Below, piece after piece: positions 1-5,295 of a DNA stretch of 5,366 bases. The stretch covers positions 1-5,366 of the forward strand of contig JBLHLB010000292.1 of assembly GCA_047618505.1 (NCBI GenBank), in the 5' to 3' direction. Both the position numbers and the translations under genes were made by a program. Below the pieces are notes generated by a model. That model saw only the letters and a program-made list of their open reading frames with translations. It did not search any database and was not told the origin of the DNA. Origin of the DNA: JBLHLB01 sp047618505. GTDB taxonomy: Bacteria > Planctomycetota > UBA1135 > GCA-002686595. Position 1 is the stretch's first letter. Each line of letters starts with the position of its first letter.

Positions 1-115
1 TGCGCATGGAAGCAAGGCGGACGACGCGGATCGATCCCTCACGGCAGATCACAACGACACTCAACAAAACACGAATCGAAACCTTGACCGAGGAGGGCCT
101 TCTCATGGAAGGAGT
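1..115. other. Left flank, no gene recognised
   Basis: A reading frame is open on the plus strand from position 6 and runs on into the repeat arm, but its translation resembles nothing I recognise and it has no convincing ribosome binding site. A 1-bp length difference between the two repeat arms would also shift any frame continuing through that arm. I treat this as the DNA flanking the mobile-element scar, function unknown. Confidence 0.4.
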
Positions 116-169
116 TCCAAGGGGCCTACCCTGGCAACGAGGCGCGGATAGGCGATCCAAAGGGCCTGC
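116..169 (+). repeat. Repeated motif at outer edge of left arm, two copies 40 bp apart
   Basis: TCCAAGGGGCCTACC (116-130) recurs 40 bp on as a close variant beginning at 156 (TCCAAAGGGCCTGC). The similarity continues further along both units, including CGAGG followed by GCGG. The second copy also fits the pattern GCGGAT-N8-CAARGGGCCTGC (144-169), which is matched on the minus strand at the other arm. The spacing is not a multiple of three, which argues against a coding repeat. It may be protein-binding sites at a transposon end; the role is unknown. Confidence 0.5.
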
Positions 170-470
170 AATTGTAGCGAGGTCGCGGGGTACTGGGCAC
201 AGAAGCTGGGTCACAGGCCACCGTGGCAGTCGAGAACCTCTCGAACAGCCGGATTTCGTCCTCATGCACCGCCCGAGTGCGTCGTCTCGATCAAGTTCGC
301 GAACTCCAGCTACATCCCCCCCAACTGGCCGGCACCAAAGATGCCGAGATCGCTGGCCCCGGAACCGAGACCCCCGTCAGAACTCGAACGCCATCTGCGG
401 GGGCGCGCGCGCTGCCGCGACTGGCGGAGCCTCACTGGGCAGGCCGAGGTGACGCAAGATGCGGCGTGCC
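162..470 (-). repeat. Left arm of ~310-bp inverted repeat (IS91-type 3' end)
   Basis: This stretch is the reverse complement of 2111-2420. By eye the arms differ at about 8 substitutions and one single-base indel (right arm has one extra base in the stretch equivalent to 216-225), roughly 97% identity. Read on the minus strand it holds the last 30 codons of an IS91-family transposase, its stop at 377-379, then ~215 bp of non-coding end sequence. That end contains a perfect 12-bp palindrome AGTTCGCGAACT (294-305) and a tandem pair CTGGGCACAG (193-202) and CTGGGTCACAG (206-216), all conserved in the other arm. In characterised IS91/ISCR elements the replication-origin end lies beyond the transposase 3' end, so this may be a relic origin end. 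Confidence 0.85.
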
Positions 471-556
471 ACTAGCGTGTCGGTGATGAGCGCGATCAAC
501 CGGCGCCGTCCGCCGCAGTGCTCGCAACTCAACACGTCGACCCCGAACACGGCCCT
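377..556 (-). pseudogene. IS91-family transposase, C-terminal fragment (59 codons)
   Basis: Only the C-terminal tail of a rolling-circle (HUH, Y2-type) transposase remains. The minus-strand frame reads from RAVFGVDVL through a CEHCGG zinc-ligand-like motif and RRRLIALIT, then RRILRHLGLPSEAPP, a proline/alanine-rich tail and a stop at 377-379. This succession is what I recall for IS91-family C-termini. Full-length members are several hundred residues, so the catalytic HUH and tyrosine region is entirely missing. Homology ends near 556, exactly where plus-strand recombinase homology begins, marking a recombination junction. The frame continues past 556 to an ATG at 617-619, but that extension is antisense to the recombinase and is not part of the transposase. 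The fragment is about 90 bp longer than its counterpart in the right arm. Confidence 0.75.
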
Positions 557-807
557 TACAGAATTACCTCGAGCGTGTGCCACGGGCCATGAGGGAACAC
601 GAGTTCGAGGACGGCTCAACCGGACGCCGATGCCTCTACACCCCCCACTCTATTCGGGCGACCACCGCCACCCTGCTGCTCGACGCTGGTGAAGACATTC
701 GTGATGTCCAAAAACTCCTCGGGCACAAGCATGTGACCGTCACGCAGGTCTACGACAAGAGACGCCGCGGAACGAAGGACAGCGCTTCCCATCGCCTGTC
801 CGTGTAA
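556..807 (+). pseudogene. Tyrosine site-specific recombinase (phage integrase family), C-terminal fragment
   Basis: The frame encodes the last ~83 residues of a tyrosine recombinase, an enzyme that cuts and rejoins DNA through a covalent phosphotyrosine. Counting from the GTG at 577, the signature residues are H24 and R27 (TPHSIRATTAT), H50 (LLGHKHVTVTQ) and the nucleophile Y59 (VYDKRRR, codon 751-753). The first catalytic arginine, the catalytic lysine and the whole N-terminal core-binding domain are absent, so it cannot be a working enzyme. Recombinase-like sequence starts at about 556 (LQNYLERVP), abutting the IS91 fragment on the opposite strand. The GTG at 577 is only the first possible start after the break and is probably not used. 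The stop is TAA at 805-807, 36 bp from the convergent end of the next fragment. Confidence 0.82.
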
Positions 808-843
808 GTGGAATGGACCTTTGACTCATCCACCGGCCCGCAA

Positions 844-1233
844 TCATCGATACATTGATTCGACGGATGATGTTAGGAATTCCTGGCTCGTGAGGAGCTC
901 AGAGCCTTCGAACTCACCGTCATTGTCGGCGTCGACTAATAGCGTCCACATGACACCATCTTGTATCAATCCACCAGGACCCGCCTCAGAGACGACGCAC
1001 TTCCTAACACCGTCGTGCATGCAAAAGAACAAACCCGTGGCGTAATCCAAACGAGGCAGTGTGCTTGTATTGTACAACAGTTCTGGGTCCGGTATTGGGC
1101 TGACATCAAGTCGCAGCCGATAGAGCTTGCCGCTCTCGAAGCCAAGCAACAGCAAGAATCTCCCTTCCGGGTCCACTGCCAACGACCTAACCGGCTCCAT
1201 CGTCCCGCGATAGAGTTCCTCCTTGGGCCTCAT
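844..1233 (-). pseudogene. Unrecognised protein with EF-hand-like loop, C-terminal fragment
   Basis: I do not recognise the family. The 129-residue frame reads like the end of a secreted or repeat-containing protein: a stretch around residues 14-43 (MEPVRSLAVDPEGRF, then SGKLYRLRLD) resembles a beta-propeller-type strand repeat. Residues 101-112 (DADNDGEFEGSE) match a canonical 12-residue calcium loop with acidic ligands at loop positions 1, 3, 5 and 12 and glycine at 6. The TGA stop is at 844-846. The 5' end collides with a truncated transposase on the opposite strand near 1226-1235, so the apparent start at 1233 is probably a chance ATG and the N-terminus is missing. It is antisense to a longer spurious plus-strand frame. 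The sequence shows no transposase or recombinase motif and may be captured host cargo. Confidence 0.6.
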
Positions 1234-1957
1234 TGTCCGTTTTGCCCTCGAGAATCCGGCGTGGGGCTACTGCCGGAGCCAGGGCGAGCTCAAAGACGTC
1301 GGGCGCTGCGTCGCGTCGACCACGATCGCGAACGTACTGAAGGAGAATGGGATCAAGCCCGCGCCGGATCGCCCGTCATCGTGGCGCACGTTCCTAAGGT
1401 CCCACTGGGGCGAGGTCGCAGCAACAGACTTCTTCACAGCCGAGGTTTGGACCTCCCGTGGGCTGGTGACGTTCTACACGTTGTTCGTGATCGATCTGAA
1501 GACCCGGCGCGTTCACATCGCGGGCATCACGGTGAAGCCGGACGCTGACTTCGTGGCACAGGTCGCTCGGAACCTAACGGACGTCATCGACGGTTTCCTG
1601 CTGGGGCATCGGTTCCTGATCTGTGATCGCGACACGAAGTTCACAGCGCAGTTCAAGCGCATCCTGAAGGACGCGGGAGTCGAGGTCGTGCTGACTCCGA
1701 AGCGGGCGCCGAACTGCAACGCTTTCGCGGAGCGGTTCGTGCTCTCGATCAAGTCGGAGTGCCTCGGCAAGATGATCTTCTTCGGCGAGCGCCGGCTCCG
1801 TGAGGCGATCAGGGAGTACCTCGAGCACTACCACGCCGAGCGAGCGCACCAAAGCCTGGGCAATTGCCACATCGAGGCCAGCTCGGTGGAGGGCGGCGAA
1901 GTCATCTGCGACGAGCGCCTCGGTGGCCTTCTGAAGTGCCACCGACGCGCAGCCTGA
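1223..1957 (+). pseudogene. DDE transposase with integrase (rve) core, N-terminally truncated
   Basis: This is the C-terminal ~244 residues of an integrase-core transposase that would cut and paste its insertion sequence using a metal-dependent DDE triad. Counting from the TTG at 1223, candidate catalytic residues are D69 (AATDFF), D135 (LICDRDTKF) and E170 (NAFAERFV), with 34 residues between the last two. Other family-typical blocks are ENPAWGY (10-16), VTFYTLFVIDLKTRRVH (82-98), the ECLGKMIFFGE block and a GGLL...RRAA ending. Related proteins I recall are about 330-380 residues with an N-terminal helix-turn-helix region, absent here because the frame begins at the junction with the minus-strand fragment. 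No ribosome binding site is evident before the TTG. The closest group is an IS3/IS481-like integrase-core family, but the exact family is unresolved. The catalytic core looks undamaged, so loss of the N-terminus may be the main defect. Confidence 0.8.
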
Positions 1958-2110
1958 CGAAGGGCTGCGGTTGGGGCGAAGAGTTCAACGGTACCGGTCT
2001 TCATTGATGGACCGGCGTGGTCGTTTCACGGCCGAGAAGATGCCCCGCGGGTGGACGGAAGTCCTTCGGTGAACGCCGATTGCGCCACGGCCGAATATTT
2101 GGATACGACG
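1958..2110. other. Non-coding stretch between transposase tail and right repeat arm
   Basis: No gene is evident. It should hold the right end of the insertion sequence that carried the DDE transposase, but with the left end lost I cannot define a terminal repeat by comparison. The junction with the IS91-type arm is sharp at 2110/2111. Confidence 0.5.
1994..2015 (+). other. Stem-loop just after the truncated transposase
   Basis: CCGGTC (1994-1999) and GACCGG (2010-2015) form a perfect 6-bp stem with a 10-base loop, 37 bp after the transposase stop. No T-run follows, so an intrinsic terminator is not supported; it could be a structured element end or chance in GC-rich DNA. Confidence 0.25.
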
Positions 2111-2204
2111 GGCACGCCGCATCTTGCGTCACCTCGGCCTGCCTAGTGGGGCTCCGCCAGTCGCGGCAGCGCGCGCGCCCCCGCAGATGGCGTTCGAGTT
2201 CTGA
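2111..2204 (+). pseudogene. IS91-family transposase, last 30 codons
   Basis: The frame from 2112 reads ARRILRHLGLPSGAPP, then a proline/alanine-rich tail ending MAFEF and a TGA at 2202-2204. It matches the left-arm fragment except for a Glu-to-Gly change (gag to ggg) after LPS. The rest of the protein, including the CEHC motif still present in the left arm, is missing. The two fragments were therefore cut at different points of the same transposase gene. Confidence 0.7.
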
Positions 2205-2420
2205 CGGGGGTCTCGGTTCCGGGGCCAGCGATCTCGGCATCTTTGGTGCCGGCCAGTTGCGGGGGATGTAGCTGGAGTTCGCGAACTTGATCGAGACGAC
2301 GCACTCGGGCGGTGCATGAGGACTAAACTCGGCTGTTCGAGAGGTTCTCGACTGCCACGGATGGCCTGTGACCCAGCTTCTGTGCCCAGTACCCCTCAAC
2401 CTCGCTACAATTGCAGGCCC
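2111..2420 (+). repeat. Right arm of ~310-bp inverted repeat (IS91-type 3' end)
   Basis: Reverse complement of 162-470. On the plus strand it holds the transposase tail to the stop at 2202-2204, then ~215 bp of end sequence. The shared internal motifs are the palindrome AGTTCGCGAACT (2276-2287) and the tandem pair CTGTGACCCAG (2366-2376) and CTGTGCCCAG (2380-2389). The inner edge is abrupt: the left arm continues with further transposase codons while this arm switches to unrelated sequence before 2111. The outer edge grades into weaker homology to about 2505. Confidence 0.85.
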
Positions 2421-2517
2421 CTTGAAACGGCGATCCGCAGTGCCGATACTTGCAGCGGCCTGGGCAATGGGCTTGGCCGCCGAAACCCATGGCAGGCCCC
2501 TTGGAGTTCTTATCCGC
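2413..2517 (-). repeat. Repeated motif at outer edge of right arm, two copies 79 bp apart
   Basis: On the minus strand the pattern GCGGAT-N8-CAAGGGGCCTGC occurs at 2413-2438 and again at 2492-2517. The inner copy is the counterpart of left-arm 144-169. The outer copy shares TCCAAGGGGCCTGCC (2491-2505) with left-arm 116-130 at 14 of 15 positions. The copy spacing is 79 bp here against 40 bp on the left, a 39-bp length difference. This shows that arm homology continues outward beyond the well-conserved 310 bp. Confidence 0.5.
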
Positions 2518-2690
2518 TGGAAGTCCTATCCGTAATCGGGTTGCAGCAGGGAGAAACCCGGTTCTTGGGTGTTCTACGAGTGCAGCGGTGTGACTTGCAT
2601 TGGGTGCGCAGCTAATCAGTGATGATCGAATCCCCATACCGCTCTACCGATTCCTTGCCCCCGCTTCGACCCAGTCCAGGATCGACTCTC
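2518..2690 (+). promoter_or_regulatory. Upstream region of the protease gene, promoter not identified
   Basis: This is the sequence between the repeat-arm edge and the protease start, so its promoter should lie here or inside the arm. I see no convincing -35/-10 pair at standard spacing; TTGCAT at 2595-2600 lacks a partner. A short AGG at 2678-2680 is the only ribosome-binding-like sequence, 10 bases before the ATG at 2691. Confidence 0.3.
2534..2563 (+). other. Stem-loop upstream of the protease gene
   Basis: AATCGGGTT (2534-2542) pairs with AACCCGGTT (2555-2563) to give a 9-bp stem with one G-U wobble as RNA and a 12-base loop. It lies 127 bp upstream of the protease ATG and has no following T-run. 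It could be a leader structure or an older terminator remnant; no known riboswitch is recognised. Confidence 0.35.
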
Positions 2691-5177
2691 ATGCGTTGCC
2701 CCATAGCTCTCCTTGCCCTAATTTTCCTGATATCTGGATACGCCAGCGCTTGGCCGATCCAGGAGCAGGCCCGTACGCACCGCAAGCAATTCACAGTTGG
2801 GGGCGACCGCGCACAGATCGAACTGTGGGAGCAAGAAGGAGGCAGCGAGCCTGGGCCGCGCTATCGCATCACTCTCGCGGATGGGCGCGACTCCCAGCCT
2901 CGCCCCGCGCGGCATGAGGTCGCGCTACGCCGTGAACGCTTTGATCCGCTGCGGGAGGAACCGAAGTTCACAGCCTCGCTCTTTGGTAGCGCGCTGGACT
3001 ACGCGGGATCGATCCACATCGTGCAGTTCGTGACGCAGCCACTCGCGGCATACGAAGAGGAACTCGTGGCCCTTGGTGCCACGAGCCTGCGCTTCTTACC
3101 GCAGCAGGCTCAGCTTGTGCGCATGACGCCCGCCGTGCGCAAGCGGGTAGAGGCTCTGCCCTTCGTGCGCTGGATTGGGCCCTATCATCCTGAGTATCGG
3201 CTTGCACCTGAACTCCTCTTGGGGTTGGAGCGGGAAGAGCTCCCGGCAAACGGGCGCTATCTGGTGCAGCTTTTCGAGCGAGGTCCGGAGATGGCTCGCG
3301 TCGTCGGTCAACGCATAGAAGCGCTCGGCGCGAGTCCCATCACTTTGTGCGCGGACGGCTTCTTCCTAGGAGCGATACTCGAAGCGGAAACACTGGCTGC
3401 GTTGGCGAGCTGGGACGAGGTGCTCTATGTCGATCGCTGGGGCGAGCCTCAAACCATGGTCGCCAAAGTACGCGTGGACGGTGGCGCCAACTTCATCGAG
3501 GCTCAGTTGGGTTACACCGGACAAGGAGTACGGGCCGAAGTGCTCGACCTCGGCGTCTTGGCGACACATCAGGACTTCCAGTCTCCTCCGCCGATCATTC
3601 ACAACAGCATCGGCATCCCGGATCACGGCACTTCCGTAGCCGGCATTGTCTTTGGCGATGGAACGGGCAATGCGCGGGCGCGCGGAATCCTGCCCGACGC
3701 GCAGCCGATCTTTGCAGGTGTCATCAATGGGGCGTTCGACCTGCAGACACAGCTCTCCGAGCTCGGACAGCCTCCCTACGAGGCTGTGTTCCAAACGAAC
3801 AGCTGGGGTTACATCGTTGGTCCGGCCTACGACAACTGGAGCACGATGGCCGATGATGCAGTCTTCCTCTACGACGTGACACTGCTCTACGCGCATGGCA
3901 ATGGCGGCAACAACACGGAGGTGAACAGCTTCGCTTGGGGCAAGAACGTCGTCTCTGTCGGTGGTATCCAGCATCTCAATACGCAGACGGTTGCGGACGA
4001 TCAATGGGCGCAGTCCGGCAGCACGGGTCCAGCTGAGGATGGCCGCATCAAGCCCGACTTGGCGCACTGGAACGACAGCATCCTAACGGCTGATACCGGG
4101 GGGGGGTACACGCGAGACTTTGGAGGCACGAGCGCCGCAGCTCCGCAGACTGCCGGCTATTTCGGGTTGATGTTCCAGATGTGGCATGAGGGACTGTTTG
4201 GAAACCCTACGGCTGCAAGTGTCTTCGCAAGCCGTCCAAAGGCATCACTGGCCAAGGCGTTGATGATCAACACAGCGCGGCAATATGACTTCAGCGGTCT
4301 GGCGCACGACAAGACGCGACTGCACCAGGGTTGGGGGCGTGCCAACGTGCAGCGTTTGTACGAGAAGCGCGACGGGCTGTTCCTCGTCAATGAAGACGTC
4401 GTGCTGCGAAACTTGGAGTCGGCTTCATTCGTGATCGATGTAGCTGTTGGCGAGCCAGAGTTGCGCGCGACACTCGCCTTCCTCGACCCGGCGGGAACGA
4501 CATCGGCGGCACTGCACCGAATCAATGATCTCTCACTCCGGCTATCAGCCCCGAGCGGCCTTCGGTATTGGGGGAATCACGGACTCGCGTCAGCGACGAC
4601 GTCTGTCCCGGGTGGGAATCCGAATACGATTGACACGGTCGAAAACGTCTGGCTGGAGAGTCCAGAGGCCGGGAGTTGGATCGTCGAGGTCTTTGCACAT
4701 GAGGTCAACCAAGATACTCATCTCGAAACACCGGCAGTCGACGCCGACTTCGCGCTTGTGGTGAGCGGCGTGGCACCTTGTGCTTCGCCGATCAACTACT
4801 GCGCAGCGACCCTCAATTCGGCGGGCAGCGCTGCCATGATGGGCTTCGCAGGTAGCCAATCGATCCTCGCGGGAGATTTCACGCTCGAGACGCACTCGCT
4901 ACCTGCAGGGACGTCCGGTTTGTTCTATTTCGGCGCTTCACCCGCGAATGTGCCGCTAGGCAACGGCTTCCGGTGCGTTGGTGGGCAGCTCTTCCGATTG
5001 CCGGTCGTCTTCAGTGATGGCGTGGGATTCGCGAGCCTCGATCTCTTCTCGGCAGGGTCAGCTTTAGTGATCGATGCCGGAACGACTTGGAACTTCCAGT
5101 TCTGGTACCGCGACCCGGCCGCAGGCGGGAGTTACTTCAACCTCTCCGATGGTCTCTCCGTCGAATTCTGCGAGTAG
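2691..5177 (+). CDS. Exported S8 subtilisin-like serine protease with double propeptide and planctomycete-type C-terminal module
   Basis: The 828-residue product would be a secreted endopeptidase. Residues 1-20 form a signal peptide (hydrophobic stretch ending GYASA, likely cut before W21). Residues ~105-170 and ~187-253 are two similar propeptide-like modules. The S8 domain (~270-555) shows D286 (EVLDLGV), H312 (DHGTSVAGI), oxyanion N404 (AHGNGGNN) and S481 (GGTSAAAP), plus a conserved-type NSWG (370-373). Residues ~565-693 resemble the beta-sandwich domain of KP-43-type subtilases (TLAFLDP, INDLSLRLSAP, GSWIVEV, ALVVSGV). Residues ~698-828 form a module with C704, C762 and C827 that I recall from planctomycete secreted proteins. 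ATG 2691 is preferred over an in-frame ATG at 2619, which would put 24 polar residues before the signal peptide. A G9 tract (4098-4106) lies just before S481. The gene appears intact and monocistronic. Substrate is unknown. Confidence 0.93.
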   Translation: MRCPIALLALIFLISGYASAWPIQEQARTHRKQFTVGGDRAQIELWEQEGGSEPGPRYRITLADGRDSQPRPARHEVALRRERFDPLREEPKFTASLFGSALDYAGSIHIVQFVTQPLAAYEEELVALGATSLRFLPQQAQLVRMTPAVRKRVEALPFVRWIGPYHPEYRLAPELLLGLEREELPANGRYLVQLFERGPEMARVVGQRIEALGASPITLCADGFFLGAILEAETLAALASWDEVLYVDRWGEPQTMVAKVRVDGGANFIEAQLGYTGQGVRAEVLDLGVLATHQDFQSPPPIIHNSIGIPDHGTSVAGIVFGDGTGNARARGILPDAQPIFAGVINGAFDLQTQLSELGQPPYEAVFQTNSWGYIVGPAYDNWSTMADDAVFLYDVTLLYAHGNGGNNTEVNSFAWGKNVVSVGGIQHLNTQTVADDQWAQSGSTGPAEDGRIKPDLAHWNDSILTADTGGGYTRDFGGTSAAAPQTAGYFGLMFQMWHEGLFGNPTAASVFASRPKASLAKALMINTARQYDFSGLAHDKTRLHQGWGRANVQRLYEKRDGLFLVNEDVVLRNLESASFVIDVAVGEPELRATLAFLDPAGTTSAALHRINDLSLRLSAPSGLRYWGNHGLASATTSVPGGNPNTIDTVENVWLESPEAGSWIVEVFAHEVNQDTHLETPAVDADFALVVSGVAPCASPINYCAATLNSAGSAAMMGFAGSQSILAGDFTLETHSLPAGTSGLFYFGASPANVPLGNGFRCVGGQLFRLPVVFSDGVGFASLDLFSAGSALVIDAGTTWNFQFWYRDPAAGGSYFNLSDGLSVEFCE
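4098..4106 (+). repeat. Nine-G homopolymer inside the protease gene
   Basis: The run encodes G470-G472, ending eight residues before the catalytic serine S481. A one-base slip would shift the frame before the serine and remove the rest of the active site and both C-terminal domains. The run could be a phase-variable switch or a sequencing artefact; the frame is open as given. Confidence 0.6.
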
Positions 5178-5295
5178 AACTGTACGGGTCCGGCCAGCCC
5201 ATGGCCCCGCACGCTTGAAACCGTGAGCCAGTGCTCTGGCGAGGCGTTGGTGCATAGACCAGAATGGGGCGACAGCTCCGCCTTCTCCATCGGTT
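5178..5295. other. Intergenic region between convergent reading frames
   Basis: It contains two weak stem-loops: GCCAG/CTGGC at 5227-5240 with a 4-base loop, and GGCG/CGCC at 5268-5282 followed by a pyrimidine-rich stretch. Neither has a T-run, so no terminator is called with confidence for the protease gene. Confidence 0.3.

Larger units (their letters stand above)
116..2505. mobile_element. Composite mobile-element scar bounded by inverted IS91-type 3' ends
   Basis: Two inverted ~310-bp arms enclose about 1.64 kb holding a tyrosine recombinase tail, an unrecognised C-terminal gene fragment and an N-terminally truncated DDE transposase. The arms carry the 3' end of an IS91-family transposase gene, and weaker homology extends outward to about 116 and 2505. 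What is seen directly is the inverted repeat and the truncated frames. That the whole is one mobile unit is not shown: it may equally be successive independent insertions and deletions. No full-length transposase lies inside, so any movement would need one supplied from elsewhere. Confidence 0.6.

Noticed and set aside
116..169. Integron attC or CRISPR-like repeats
   Set aside because: Only two imperfect copies per side, no regular spacers, and none of the attC core sequences are present.
6..452. A 148-codon plus-strand open frame across the left flank and repeat arm
   Set aside because: It is antisense to the IS91 transposase tail over its last part, a 1-bp indel between the arms shifts its frame, and the translation looks like random GC-rich sequence.
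961..1548. A 195-codon plus-strand open frame
   Set aside because: It is antisense to the EF-hand-like fragment and then out of frame with the DDE transposase; its arginine-rich text is typical of a shadow frame.
2421..2424. CTTG at the arm edge as an IS91 target tetranucleotide
   Set aside because: The left arm has TTTG at the same place, and homology continues past this point in both arms, so it is probably internal to the element and not a target site.
2323..2637. A 104-codon minus-strand frame over the right arm edge and protease upstream region
   Set aside because: No recognisable motif, and it reads through the non-coding arm, where the left copy does not preserve the frame.
2619..2690. 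Alternative upstream start (ATG 2619) for the protease
   Set aside because: It would add 24 polar, proline-rich residues before a clear signal peptide that starts ideally at ATG 2691.
3366..4067. A 233-codon minus-strand open frame inside the protease gene
   Set aside because: It lies opposite the catalytic domain, whose motifs are unmistakable; such antisense frames are common in GC-rich genes.
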